From assembly GCA_037157565.1 (NCBI GenBank), contig JAZHRO010000046.1, positions 17,396,501 to 17,460,500 of the forward strand: a DNA stretch of 64,000 bases, read 5' to 3'. The notes under the pieces were generated by a model. It was given only the letters and a program-made list of their open reading frames with translations. It had not been told where the DNA came from and ran no database searches. This document shows, piece by piece, positions 34,202-46,985 of this stretch (positions are counted from its first letter, which is position 1; every line of letters begins with the position of its first letter). The DNA comes from Thalassia testudinum (lineage: Eukaryota; Streptophyta; Magnoliopsida; Alismatales; Hydrocharitaceae). The translations under genes and the position numbers were made by a program.

Positions 34202-35187
34202 ACATTGTACGGCATGCAATCATTGCCAAACCTTGGACAACATGAGCCACCGCAATATGATGCCTTTACAACCAATTCTCGTATGCGTAGTCTTCGATAT
34301 TTGGGGGAATGATTTCAGGGGACCCTTCCCTATTTTAGACGACTTCGAATACATTCTTCTTGCTATTGACTACATGTCCAAATGGATCGAAGCCATTCTG
34401 ACATGAACTAATAATAATAAGGTGGTAATCAAATTCATTCATCAAAGCATCTTTTCTCTATTAGAGATTCCATGTGCCATAATATCCAATGGAGGGACCC
34501 ATTTCACGAATACTCAGTTCAGATCACTGATGACCAAGTACGGGGTGTCGCATAGAATCTCAACTCCTTATCACCCCAACGATCTAGCTGAGTTATCAAA
34601 TTGGGAGATCAAGAAGATCCTCTAGGTCGCTGTTCGACCAGACAGGAAAGGTTGGTCATCCTGACTTCCAGAAGCTTTATGGGCTTATAGGACCACCCAC
34701 AAAACCCAATTAGGCATTTCTCCCTTCAGATTGGTGTATGGGAAGGCATGTTAGCTCTCATCGAATTGGAGCACAAAGCCTATTGGACAGTATGAAACCA
34801 CAATCTTGATCTTTCTAAGGTAGGAACCCTCAGAAAGCTTCAAATGAGCGAGATCGATGAATTATGGCATGGCACCTATGAGAACTCATGAATTTACACA
34901 GAGCAGGTTAAAGCCTTTCAAGACAAGCACATCTCTGGAAAGGTCTTTTTCTCTAGTAAGAAAGTCCTACTCTTTGACACAAAACTCAAATTGTTCCCAG
35001 GAAAACTTAGATCAAAATGGATTGGACCATACCTTGTTTGATGAATCTTTGGAAATGGAGCTGTCAAAATCAGTCAACTCGGCCATGATTCAGAACCTTT
35101 TGTCGTGAACGGTAAGTGACTCAAACCGTTCATTGAAGTCACCGATACAAACTTGGCTAAGGTATCTTTTACCGTCCATTCACCCTG
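34202..35187 (+). pseudogene. Element A integrase, carboxyl part
   Basis: The sequence resumes after LINE-1b with the second zinc-binding cysteine block, then NMSHRNMMPLQPI, WGNDFRGPF (first catalytic D region), SKWIEAI, ISNGGTHF (where the second catalytic Asp is Asn) and TPYHPND. The C-terminal GMAP... and VNGKxLKPF-like blocks end near 35150. Integrase inserts the cDNA into the host chromosome. Several stops and frameshifts are present. Confidence 0.85.
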
Positions 35188-36814
35188 AGCTCATTACGCC
35201 CGGCTGATGGTGTTAAACTCAACGCTTAATGGGAGGTAACTCGTCATTTTGAAAAACTCGAAACCCTGCCTGACACATCTTATGCTGAACTCATATTGCA
35301 CTTTAGGGTTCATCCATTTGAATAGCTGACTCCACCTCTGGTACTCATACTCGAGCTTGGAATCATCCGCAACAGTCACCTCGACTCATTCACCCACTCA
35401 ACACCTATTCTAATGAATGATGTAAGCTAAACTTGAACCTAACTAGTTTACAATGAGGGCATTGCAAATCGTAGGCATAGGGGGGTATTAAAGTGCAAAA
35501 CGCCATGAAAATCACTTCACAAGATAGGGTTTTATCAAAAAAATCACATATTCCAGAAAATCGAAAAAATAAAAAATTGAAAAAGAAAAAAAATGTGTGA
35601 AGGGTGGAAATTTTGATGGCATATCAGTTTTGAGGAGAAAAAGAGAGGAGATAAAAATGTCCAAAAGGAGCATAATTTGAAAAGAAAATAAAAACATAAT
35701 CATTAGTAAAAGATTAAGGAATTGATTTAGTTCTAGACCAAGTCAAAACAAAGAAAATGAATGACAAAAAGTGCTAAAGAAACAAAAAGGGATTAGTAGG
35801 AACGCTGATCTTATGCCTCTTGGGCCGTAATCCTGGCTTAAAAATTCAAGTATCCACTAAGATCTGGATAGTCCACAAGAGGTTGGGGAAAATGTGAAGC
35901 TTAAGTATTAGGTATAAGGCTTAGTGATTATTCAGCCTTGCTAACTGACCTCTAGTTTGCAGGACTAGGTAACCTAAGCACCCCAATCCACACATAGTCT
36001 GGTTCAGTGTGCGTAAGTATCAAAATCACAAAACTCCGTTAAATATATTCTGAAAAAGTTGCCTAGATTAGGAGCAGTTGATCAACACAAGTTGATTTAG
36101 ATGAGTTCCCAGCATGGAGAGGTGAGAAATTCCCCTAGAAGATGCACAATAACATATCATCTCCTTGGTGCTTGTCTCCTAGGATATATAAATATCCTAC
36201 CTAGGGCATGTAAGCACCTTGTGCTAGTTTAGATACCATGGGCAGCATTATCTCTAAATGTCGATTTCCAAGGTCTGAATTTAGCTACAGAATGCCATGT
36301 GCAGGATTATCTCAAAATCTCGAAAGCCAAGGTTCTGGGGGTTGCCATGGGCAGTGCTATCTCGAAGCATTGATTTCCAAGGACCCTGCGAGGATTGATG
36401 GTAGGAATTAGGAATCCAATACAAACCATGTTGTAAGGCTAATCTGAATCTAGAAATAAAAATAAAAGAGAGGGAAAACTCTCGAAAACAAAGAAAAGTT
36501 CTTTTATCTCTCTCTTACAAAAGCACACTGCAAACTAAACCTAGGCTAAAACATGTTACAAGCACAGGTGCTTTAACCGTAGAGTTCAACGAACCTTAGG
36601 TTAGTTCCTGTGGGGCTTAGAAACCTTCTCGGTGGACTAAGGGTAGAGCTAGTCAGGTTTGGATCGTGGTTGATACTTGAGTACCTCTATGCCTATTACC
36701 GGCATTTTAACCTAATCAACAAAAAAACGCACACATCAAAGTTTTAAGCATCAAAAGTCATATGGTCTAGAATCAAAGTTAATACCGTGAAATTTTGCTA
36801 AGGGACTAGTAAAA
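35188..36814 (+). other. 3' non-coding spacer of element A
   Basis: About 1.6 kb between IN and the purine tract has no env-like ORF. It holds the internal purine tract block (about 35447-35490) and an A-rich stretch (35530-35800). Three related copies of a ~40-bp motif containing GCCATGGGCAG...TATCTC...TTTCCAAGG lie near 36236, 36292 and 36343. Confidence 0.7.
35447..35490 (+). promoter_or_regulatory. Internal (second) purine tract block of element A
   Basis: AATGAGGGCATTGCAAATCG followed by TAGGCATAGGGGGGTATT aligns with blocks at 48626-48664 (B), 8945-8985 (C, minus) and 57823-57862 (D, minus). It lies 1.3 kb before the 3' LTR. Confidence 0.55.
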
Positions 36815-36830
36815 GCTAGGCATGGAGGTA
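36811..36830 (+). promoter_or_regulatory. 3' polypurine tract of element A
   Basis: AAAAGCTAGGCATGGAGGTA ends directly at the 3' LTR start (TGATGGG). It is preceded by TTGCTAAGGGACTAG, the same block as in element C. Confidence 0.85.
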
Positions 36831-38565
36831 TGATGGGAACGCCGTCATGAGCCACAACTAGCTCATTTTGTCCCAATTAAGTCAGAAAATACTCCTACAT
36901 AACTACCGGAGAGATAAAAGTCACTACCTAATCATTCTAAGGGAAAAAAAGAAACTAGGGGTAAAATTACAATTTTACCAGCATATCATGGATTAAGTAC
37001 AACCACGGGTTTTCCCAGGAGGTAATTGAGGGTCAAATGGTCCTAAAAGACTAAAAAGTGAGTTAGAACAAACAAAAAAGGGTTTGCACATGTTTTGAGA
37101 ATTAAATGATTTTTGAAATCCTAAAAATAGACCTGCTTAATTAACTGATGTTCTAGTCATGATAAAGTTCACCTAAACCTTCTAAATTCATAGAAAAATA
37201 TTCTCTAGGGTTTGGAACCTTCAATTTAACCATCAAAACCTATTTTGACCTAGAACAGAATCTCAAACAGACTTTTACCTTAATTTAAGTTTTTGCATAA
37301 ATTATCTAGTCAAATGTGGTCAAAACCAAAATCCAACTTCACGATTAGATTCCTTAGGTCCAAATTAGGTTTGTACCAAAATTTGGACCCAAGATGAGCT
37401 TGTCTTGACCTAGTTTGCAACTTGGTCATGTCTGATTAGATTTCTACCCTTAACTTTCAAAATCTTTTCAAACAGACCCCTAACTTTGTCATCGTTCTCA
37501 AAAAATGGTCCCTCCTGCCATTAAACCTATTCCTACTTGCTCTGCTGACCTTAATTTGGAAAGAACTTGATTTTTTGACGAATCCCTCTAAAATTTGAAA
37601 GGGAAGTTCGTCAAGAAATCCCCTTCCTTTTGAACTAAATCCCACACCCCAAAACCTTCCCAATCTCTCATGCAAATGCATGAGAGATTTGGGTATCAAA
37701 TAATTTCCCAACTCCATCGAGCCTTGCAAACTTGGGAATCTTGCTTCCCATGCCCGAAACTTTCTCTTGAGGTCTATAAAAGAACCACGTGATCGTAACG
37801 TCCTTATGCTCGAAATCAGCCAAGATTCCCCACCAATTCCTCTCTCTCTTGGCCGAAAGCTCCTTGACATCTGGTGAGCCCCTCCGTTCATCTTTGTCCT
37901 CCATTCGCAATACACGTAGTGGAGTCATCCTCCTCTTTTCTTCCCATGTCGAGCCATACCAGCCGGTGCCCTAATCCCCTTCTTCCTCGCCGTTTCTCTC
38001 TCTCAGGAGCTATTCTGTTCTCTGGCACCGGCACCACCACAACCAGCGCCTTCTCCATCCCACTTCCTTCGTTAGTGCCTTCAACTACTCCTTAACCTCT
38101 TCCTCATCACACCAACATTCTCGACAAGCCATTTCAACCTCGACCACGCCTCTACGACTTCATCTTCCACCACTCCGGCCACACCTCCAGCGAGGTACAC
38201 CTCACTCCACATGCCACCAAACTCCACGCCGACTACCCCAAAACCTTCACCACATCTCTCCGCTCATTTCCCCTCTCCTATTTCACCCTATTGCCCCCTC
38301 CAAAGCTTCATCGAAAAAACTGACATCAATTCATCTCCTCCATCATCGACTAACCCCCACACGACCTCTCACGACACATCACCATCACCCACACATTCAC
38401 CGTGGCTTGACGAATGTCTTGACCAAGTTTAATTTGGCGGTGAGGCCATATTTCTACCTTTAGGTACTCACCCCCTCCACCATTGACTCAGCATGTCTGG
38501 AGCTTGCTTAAAGCTCTAATCAGACCTGAAGCACCCAGTTAACATCCTTAAGACGTGCGGACTAC
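36831..38565 (+). repeat. 3' LTR of element A, first part
   Basis: This is the U3 and part of the leader of the A 3' LTR. It has the terminal hairpin (36831-36847, one G-T pair), an inverted repeat at 37569-37620, a perfect 11-bp hairpin at 37664-37687 (TCTCTCATGCA / TGCATGAGAGA) and TATAAAA at 37775-37781. It is interrupted after ACTAC (38561-38565) by element B. Confidence 0.9.
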
Positions 38566-40903
38566 ATATTGCGCAGCAATCATAGGTCGTAATTGACCTA
38601 AATTAGGCTAGGACCTAGCCTAAGTTTGGGTAATTCATGCATGCATAAGCATTATTTGCATCTTTACTGCTTTCCTTTAGCTATGCATAAAATAATGTTA
38701 TAGCATGCTAATTAAGTGCATTATGTCAATTACAGGTAATAAGCTAAATCTGGAGCTGGATTTGAAGTTGGATTTGAAGCTGGATTAGGAATAATCAGTG
38801 TTGCAGCAGGACTGGTGCAGAAGACATAGATTAGATATAGTGAATAATGATGTAAGGGAGTTAAGGTATGCTATTCTATTAAGTAGGAGTAAAGTAGTAA
38901 AATGTGAAGAGCTTAGGTCCATCATAGCCCTAGGATAGCCTATCAACTTCACCAAGCCTTAGCTACATTTAGATTAGGTTATCGCACCCTAGGAAACCTT
39001 AAAACCCTAGTTCGAACCCTTATCTGGATGTCCAGATAAGTAATAGGACGTCTAGAACCCTTAGCCAACTCCCGCAAACCTTAAACCCACTTCTGTAGTG
39101 TTATTTGACGTCCAGACACTTGGTCAGACATCCAATTTTTGCAGAATACCCAAGACAGAACCTCAAATTCTTCCTAACTCTGATTATACGTCCAAACAAC
39201 AAGTCTGGACTTCTGATTTTTTTGTATAGGATGTTTGATTCAATTTTTGGACGTCCAGAACTGCTCCCCAGTTCCTGTTTTGAGATTCAAGCCTTGATCT
39301 TGGATCTCTAGCCCCTTAAACCAAATTCCAACCCCATAGGAACCTAAATTAAGCTACCCTAACCCTAGTACGTCACCTCTTGACCTCCCTAAGGACCTAA
39401 TTAGGTCCTCACTAAACCCATTTGACTTAGATCATAGTCAATTACCATTACCTAAGTCAATTGGACTCATAGGGTCCAATTGAGCTCAGATCTCAACCCA
39501 CACAAGTTCATTTGGACTTAGTGAGAGTCCAATTGTCCTAAGCCCAACCTAATTGAGTTATTTCACTATCAATTAGGTTTACACTCATTAAATTAAACTT
39601 GGGTTATGTTTAATTGCAATTCCCCCTTAGCAATTTGGGTTTGCAATCGTAATTTGAGGCCTACGCCTACCCAAACCCCTTAGGACCAAACCTAGACCAC
39701 TTAGCCACCTAGGGCACGACCACACACTCACACACACACACCCATTCATGCACACACCCACTTAGGGTTCTCTAGAGCTCTCTTGAAGTGATGCCACTCT
39801 TGGTTGCCAAATTTAGCAACCAAGAGTCATTCAATTCTTAGATTCACTTTTTATGGATCTAAGAACTACTCTCTATCTCACTTGGCCGGCTACTCATGGG
39901 ACTTTCTCTAGAGAGTTCCATACTTCTCTAGAGAGACCCCTTATGTCTATAAAAAGACATAAGGGGTGGCCATTTGCACCCATCCCAATCTTGGCACTCA
40001 TCCACTTAGGTTAGCTACATCTCAACCTCCACTCCACCTCCACGAGGAGCTCCACCATGAAGGCCACCATCTCCACGCCAGGATGCTGGATCATCTCTCC
40101 AACCTCTCTCCAAGGGCCAACCTAAGCACCATTGGCTGCCCCTCCTTCTCCTCTGAAACATTCAAAGGCCACCATAGCCCACCTCCGAATGTCCTTTTCT
40201 ACTAGATTAGTAACTTAGCTCTTTGTAGTTATACTGCTTTCATTTACGGTTTAGTCGTGTAGCTCTTATTCTCCCCTAATGATGCATACAAAATCCCCCA
40301 ATTGATTCCTGTATGCGATCATTTTCTGTTAGCTAGTTTTATGCTTTCGGGCTATCCTTTACAAGCTTTCTTCTACATTCCATGTTGCAAACATCATCTG
40401 AATGAATGAATTAAAGATATATTTTTATATATATGTCTCTATGTTGGAAATCGCCATGAGCTTATTGGTTGCAATCTGATTTGTGTCATTCAAGTTGCCT
40501 ATCTTTCATTTATATATGTACTTTGCAGCAAGCATGTCAGTTTCCGAAAATATAGAAGATCTAACTATAAATGCATTTTTTGTAAATAGCCTCCACATCT
40601 CTAGAATTGTGCACACTGAAACTCATACTTTCACTTTTGTTATCTATCTGACACACGTGCTTGTAATCCGAATTCATAATAGAAGTGGCGAAACTTTAAT
40701 CCGAAGACTGGAAACTGACGTGCGATTTTAAATAAAGTAGGGCGATAGAGGATAGATTTCAAATTTGAACAAATGCCTCCCAGAGACGAACAATCGGGAC
40801 TCAAAGTCTCATTATCATTTTATAAATATTTTTGTTTGATCGTATTGCGCATTATGTTATGATGCTTTTTCAAATCAAAACGTGCTCTACGGTTTCTCAA
40901 ATA
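38566..40903 (+). repeat. 5' LTR of element B
   Basis: It is 2338 bp. Its first two bases are changed (AT for TG), but the hairpin (CAATCA arm) is intact. U3 carries five inverted repeats within 39796-39966, the last spanning the TATA box. Repeated GACGTCCAG-like and CCAATTGGACTCA-like text lies at 39050-39560. It ends near TCTCAAATA, two bases before the primer site. Confidence 0.95.
39796..39966 (+). promoter_or_regulatory. Inverted-repeat cluster spanning the TATA box of the family II LTR
   Basis: In order: ACTCTTGGTTGC/GCAACCAAGAGT (39796-39827), TTCTTAGAT/ATCTAAGAA (39835-39865), palindrome TCTCTAGAGA twice (39905-39914, 39925-39934), and CCCCTTATGTCT/AGACATAAGGGG (39937-39966). The loop of the last is ATAAAA, so TATAAAAAG runs across loop and stem. 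The 3' LTR keeps the last pair unchanged (51759-51788). Confidence 0.9.
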
Positions 40904-40905
40904 AA

Positions 40906-40923
40906 TGGCACCGTTGTCATGGA
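40906..40923 (+). promoter_or_regulatory. Primer binding site of element B (tRNA-Asp-like)
   Basis: TGGCACCGTTGTCATGGA begins two bases after the 5' LTR. It differs from the canonical complement of tRNA-Asp at four positions, including the GCACC variant also seen in C and E. Confidence 0.85.
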
Positions 40924-42524
40924 GGCAACGTCATTTTTCTTGATTTCGATCTTTTAAACTGCCACTAACAAGTCCTCCACTTCTTTGTTTTTGGATGTGC
41001 AGGACAACACAGGAAGAAAATGGGATCAATGCATACGTTGAGCGTGGAAAAAGAAATCAAATGCACATCCCTTCTTAGGCTAGGTTTTGTTTTGAACCTT
41101 AGGATTAGATTTTCTTACAGTAATTTCTTTTGAAAAAAATAAGAAAAAAAATTTATTCATTTTCGTGAAAAAGAAGGAAAAAATCAAAAAAAAAATTAAA
41201 AAAAAAACCTTGATTAGGTCTCTTTTTGAATCCTAGGTTAATTTGAAAAAGTAAAAATATATATATTTTTTAAAATCCCTTGAAAAAAAAAAGTTTCAAA
41301 AATTTCTTAAAAAATAAAAAAAAATTGCTAGTGGAAAGTGCGGATTTCAAAACTCAAACACTCTTTAAAAGCTTCTCCACCATTCTCTAATTTTCGGCCA
41401 AGGTTCAAAATCTATTTTAAAAATTCGATTGATGAAAAATTAGTGAAGGAAAAATTTTGAAATTCAGGCTAGATCTTCATTCCCAAACCATTCTTTAAAC
41501 AACACCATTCTTTTGAAAAATTCCAAGTATAAAGTTTTTAAAAATTTGCGAAGTGCAAGGGGGTCAGGCTGACCCAATTTCGAGAATTTTCAAATTTCAA
41601 AAAGCAATTACGAGCAATCCGTGAATCTACTTTGACTAAAAATGGTGGGGTTTGAAGGCTGATCTCATTGGCTTTATTTTTAATATCTTTCTAGAATTTT
41701 TGAAAGTCATTTGATACTGTTTCAAAGAGAAAAATTGACTAGGGGTCAAAATTCCATATCTGACCCCCTGACATTCAAAAATCTCTAAAAAATCAGTTGA
41801 AAAATTAAAAATTACAAAGAAATATTCTCTCAAAAGATAATTGAAAGAAGAATCTGCTCACCAAATTTCAAGTTAATTGGATTCCAATTTTTGTCATAGA
41901 ACTAATTGTAATTGTTGTGGTCTGCTGAAGAGAAAAAAAATAAAAGAACAAAACCTTAGAATTACATAAACCCCCAGGTTACACCTTTAGGGTTACAATT
42001 TAGAGACCACATTTGGACTAACCTAGACTTAGTCAAGTCTAGTACTTAGCTAGTGAGTTGGTCACTTTGTGGGCCACTCACCAAAAGAAAACCCCAACTA
42101 AAGAAAACAGGTTGAAAATCAAGTCTAACACACGAAATAAACCTTCAATTCGTTGTCATACTACTAGGTGCTTTCAACCTCTTGGTTGGGTTAGTTGAGA
42201 GGTCGGAATCGCTTCCAGTCGGTTGTACAATGAATTTTCTTCAGGAATTCGAACTTAAAATGAAAAATCCGGTCATCTGATTCATAAGGATCATCTGATT
42301 GACAAGGCCTTAGCCTTGTCTGGCTTGGCTACACCAACCCAGGGGTTGGGTGGTGTATGCAATGAAGGAGGTCACTTACACCTCAATTGGTTGGACCTTG
42401 GGAGCCACTCCCAAGGAGGTGAGTCACCTCGCCAGGACCTACTTCTCCCCCCACTTCTTCTACTCCCGTACCCACAATGGCTAATCCTTGACCTGGACCA
42501 AGACCAGGTTAGGATATTGATAAT
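40924..42524 (+). other. 5' leader of element B
   Basis: About 1.6 kb. The stretch 41130-41340 is very rich in A runs and 41340-41900 is AT-rich. No coding region is visible. A start for gag probably lies between 42316 and 42525. Confidence 0.5.
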
Positions 42525-44340
42525 TTGGACTTGATGGCTCGTCTGGAAGCCCGGGTAGTGGAATCTAAGGAGCAACATCGGCAGAGCATGGACCACATTT
42601 TGGCGACGCTTGACAGGATGCAGAACCCACCGCGAGGAGAACTGTCGGATTTCTATGATCCAGTCGTACCAATCGTCTCACCTTTAGTCAGAATTCCCAC
42701 AGGTGGAGACGTAGTTAAGCTTAAGCATAATGTGATCTGGTTGATCAGCACTCACTTCTATGGAAACTCAAGCGATGATCCATTCCAATGCCTAGAAGAC
42801 TTGAGTTGACTTGCAGAAATATTCGACCTAGGAACATTGATCTTGGGATTGTTCTAATGAAGCTTTTCCCATTTTCTCTGTGGGACAAAGCTTCATACTG
42901 GTTCAAGACCATTGGGAAGCCAATTGGAACCTGGTCGAAATTACGACGTGAATTCCTGCAAAAGTTCTCCCCAATCAATCGAGTAAACGTGATGAGGCGC
43001 GAGATCACAACTTTCTCCCAAGGAGCTGGAGAGAAGTTGCATGAACCCTGGGGCCAATTTCACGACCTTCTCCGAAAATTCCAGCACCATGGTATACCCA
43101 GATGGCACCTAGCTCAAATCTTTTACCAGGGGTTGGATGACACACATCGGTATCTGATCGATGCATCTAGTGGCTAAAATTTTCCTCGCAAAAGATGAGA
43201 ATAGCGCATTTGAGTTGTTCGAATCTTCGATGGAGAACTCGATGAATGCTGTGTCCATGAACCAGTTCCAGCGGCCTGGTCAGCAGCGGGTTGGTGTCCA
43301 TGAGGCTCACACCGAGTCTATTCGAGCCGACATGGATATCATCATCAAGCAGCGGGATAGAATAAACCTAATTGAGAAAAAGATTGACCAGATTAGTCAG
43401 GGTCAATCTGACATGAGCTCTGCCAGTTCAAGACCCTCATATGCACCCCGAGCCCCTCCTACTCGAGTTAATCTACTCACTCGAGATGCATCTTCTGCTT
43501 ATTTACGAGATCCCGCATATCAGGATCTCGTAAAAAATCCAGATCTGGCACCTTATGACCAGGGTTACACACCACCCATGGATTATAACACGTATCCCCT
43601 TGATGGATATATGCCTCAGACATTTATGGCCTACGAGGACGTTAGTGCTATCCAAGGATATAGGCGTAATAACCCATATTCAAAGTCATATAACCCTGGT
43701 TGGCACCAGCATCCGAACTTGTCTTGGTCTGGTAATTCACAGAGACCACATCAAGATCCACACTACTAGACCAGGCAATACGAGAATGCGCAAAACACGT
43801 ATCCTAGGCAGCAGCCATTCCCACATCAGCAGCAACCCCGTTCTTTATGCCAGCTACTGTACCAAGCTGCCAGTCACCCTCCAAAGGAGGCTGACCCCTT
43901 GGAGGCACTGAAAGAGGAGCTACAAGAATCGATGAAGAAATCTACACAGGATAGCTTGTAGATTATGAATGCAATGGCTGATCAGATACAGACTATACAA
44001 CACATGCAAAACCAACTGTTGCAGGAGCATAGGGCTCAAGGAGCCTTGCCCTCCCAACCTGTCCCAAACCCTTGATATTTGCATAACCAAGGCACCCCGC
44101 CTAGGTTTTAGGCACTGCAGGGACGGGCACATGCCATATTACAGATGCCTCCTGCACCACCCGATTATGCTCAAGGCCAGCCGCCTTTGCAGAACCCCGC
44201 ATACTCTACCCCTTCCGCTCCCCTGCCACCTCATGGACAGCAAGCCAATGCACATGCTATCTCTTTGAGGAGCGAAAGGAAGACATTCGACCCACCACAT
44301 AGGCAAGCAGGTCTTGATTTTTCCCACCCTTTGCCATAGG
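42525..44340 (+). pseudogene. Element B gag (Retrotrans_gag-type), broken
   Basis: MDLMARLEARVVESKEQHRQ starts a coiled, charged amino region. LKHNVIWLISTHFYGNSSDD follows. After a frame change comes the Retrotrans_gag core (42788-43177): WFKTIG, WSKLRREFLQKFSPINR and GEKLHEPWGQFHDLLRKFQHHG. A third open stretch (43161-43769, 202 residues) covers the gag carboxyl half with QRDRINLIEKKIDQI and NPYSKSYNPGWHQHPNLSWS, a block typical of Athila gag. Q/P-rich text with stops ends it near 44340. Confidence 0.85.
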
Positions 44341-45060
44341 CGGGTTCGACTCCTTCATCTCAGGAGCTACCTACGGTAGATAAGGGTAAGAGGCCACTCG
44401 ACCCTGAGATTCCCATCCCATTTCTTGAGGCTCTGACACTGAATGTAGTACGGAAAAAGAACATACGAAATTTTGAGGACCTGAAATCAATGTTCAAGTA
44501 CATATTCAGGTCCCCCTCCTCGAGGTAGTTGATCACATTCCCACTGTCGGTAGGCTCTTCAAGGACTATTGTACCCCAAAGCGACAACCCAGAATTGGAC
44601 AATAGGCGGTATTGTCAAAAGTGGCTAGCACCATGATTCTAGCCGACTTGCCGTCGTAAAAGAAAAACCCTGGTACCCCACTTATATCCAACTTCTTGCA
44701 GGATTCTCCATTTGATCAGGCCCTTCTACATTTGGGTTCTTCCATCAACCTAACTCCCACTTCCATATTTGATCGATTTTGATTAGGGGAGTTAAAGCCT
44801 ACCTCGGTCAGGATTCAGCTAGCTGATAGTCAATCAAAACATCGAGGGGGGTGGTTGAGAACGTGATCATGAAAGTCTGTGGATTCTACTTTCCCACAGA
44901 CTTTTTCATTCTCAATATGGATGTTCCTCCTAATCTCCGAGATGCACCAATTATTTTGGGTTGCCCATTTCTAGCGACAGCCCGAGTGAACATTGATTGT
45001 GCATCCGGGTGTATGGAGACAGCCCTTGGTAATGAGCAACTTTGACTTGACATATTTAGG
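44341..45060 (+). pseudogene. Element B gag-PR linker and aspartic protease
   Basis: VQVPLLEVVDHIP-like text (about 44500) precedes a protease region near 44710 with LLHLGSSINLTPTSIF. The catalytic Asp is His, so it is inactive. Later blocks are VCGFYFPTDFFILNMD and IILGCPFLATARVNIDC (44880-45000). A TGA follows at about 45043. Confidence 0.8.
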
Positions 45061-46550
45061 GCAACAAAGAATTTTGACCGTGATCGAATAGACGAGGATG
45101 GTGAAGACGAAGATTCGGCACACTGTGGTAGCATTGGGCTCCTTTGTGACAACCCAATGTCTCATTCGTATCCACTATCAGGGTTCTTGGACCTCGATTC
45201 ACATGGGACTGAGACCACTGCACTACACATATCTCCCCAAGGATCTGACTATTTAGGGTGTGCTTCTGACCACAGCACCCCTGAATCCAGCTATCCTGAT
45301 CCACAAATTGCTGAATCGCCCGTGTTGTTGCAGGAAGACATGACCACAGCTAACGAGTTTCCTGTTAACATAGTCATAATCGATTATTTCACAGGAAGCA
45401 AAACAATGGAATTCACGTGCATACGGATCAATAGATTCCCACCCTCGAGTTTGCTCCTCTCACTCCCATTTCTGACTCTGACCCACCCGTGATCGAATTG
45501 AAGCCCTTACCTGACTCACTTAAGTATGTGTTCTTGGGTGAAAGTGAGACAAGCCCAGTCATTATTATTGCCCACTTAACCCAAGAACAAGAGCATAATT
45601 GATTTGTACGCTACAAGACCATAGGGCTACTATAGGGCGGAGTATTGCTGATCTCCGTGGAATTCACCCCTCATATTGCACTCATCACATTTACACAGAT
45701 GAGGGGTGAAAGCTTTGAGACAACCTCAAAGATGGCTAAACCCGAATATGCTAGAGGTTGCTAAGAAAGAGATCATCAAATGGCTAGATGCAGGTATTGT
45801 ATACCCAATCTCAGACAACCAATGGTTGAGTCCAATCCAGATAGTGCCCAAGAAAGTAGGACTCACCGTAGTGAAGAATGAAAAAGGCGAATCCTTCCCG
45901 ACCCGCACTGCGACATCTTGGCTGGTCCGCATCTACTATAGGAACTGAACATGTCTACCCAGAAGGATCACTTTCCTATGCCTTTCATTGAGCATATCTT
46001 GGAACGGTTAGCCAGATGCAATTTCTTTTGCTTTCTGAATGGATACTTCGGGTAAAATCAAGTAGCGATTACCCTGGAAGATCAAGACAAGACCACATTC
46101 ACATGCCCCTTTGGAACATTTGCTTTCAAGCGGATGCCCTTTGGCCTCAGCAATGCACTAGCAACATTTCAGCATTGTATGATGGCCATCTTCCCTGACA
46201 TGATTGGGGACCATGTGGAGGTATCCATGGATGACTTCTCTGTCTTCAGAGATGATTTCGCATCTTGTCTTGATAATCTCACCAAGATCCTAAAATGGTG
46301 TATTGAGGTAAACCTGGTACTATCCTGGGAGAAAAGCCATTTCATGGTGAGGGATGGCATAGTACTAGGGCACAGGATCTCTAAAAATGGACTTGAGGTC
46401 AATCGAGCTAAATCTGAGATTATTTCTCACTTACCGCCACCTAGCTCGGTTAAGCAGATCAGATCATTCTTGGGTCACGTCTGCTTCTATCGGAGATTTA
46501 TACGTGATTTCTCAAAAATTACATGACCTTTGAAGAATCTCCTTGTTGCT
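45061..46550 (+). pseudogene. Element B PR-RT linker and reverse transcriptase
   Basis: The linker (45061-45650) contains LKPLPDSLKYVFLGE-like text. RT starts near 45700 with EIIKWLDAGIVYPI and WLSPIQIVPKKVGLT. Then come a broken IYYRELNMSTQKDHFPMPFI region, FGTFAFKRMPFGLSNALATFQHCM (46100-46180) and EVSMDDFSVF, where the catalytic MDD is intact. NLVLSWEKSHFM, GIVLGHRIS and SFLGHVCFYRRFIRDFSKIT complete the domain. The ORF 46134-46526 is the best piece. The frame changes at least twice upstream. Confidence 0.9.
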
Positions 46551-46985
46551 GATGCCCCATTTGAATTAGACACCTCGTGTCTCAATGCCTTTGAGACTTT
46601 ACAAAGCACTGTCTCTGATTCCCTGATTCTCCAACCACCCGACTGGTCGCTCTATTTCTAGATGATGTGTGACACTTCTGATTTTTCCATCGGTGTTGTT
46701 TTTGGCCAGCGTCGAGAGAAACAACCCTTCGTCATATACTATTTTAGCAAGACACTGAATGAGGCTCAGTGCATTTACACTGTCACCGAAAAAGAATTGC
46801 TAGCAGTAGTATTCGGGTTGGAGAAATTCAGATCGTATTTATTAGGGTCCAAAGTCATCATCTTCACTGACCACTCCTCCCTCAGGTATTTGTCGGCAAA
46901 GAAGGATGCCAAGCCCCGACTCATCAGATGGATCCTTCTATTGCAAGAATTTGATATCGAAATCCATGATAAAGCCGAAAAATAG
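46551..46985 (+). pseudogene. Element B RNase H
   Basis: Open from 46662 for 107 residues. It shows [51 protein letters not shown] and [22 protein letters not shown]. The D, E and D residues of RNase H are present. A TAG at 46983 splits it from the NVVVNHLSRL block that follows. Confidence 0.9.

Noticed and set aside
39966..40205. 79-codon ORF repeated at 51788-52030
   Set aside because: The two copies are the two LTRs of B. Frame retention over this length is not evidence of a gene, although H/P-rich translation is similar in both.
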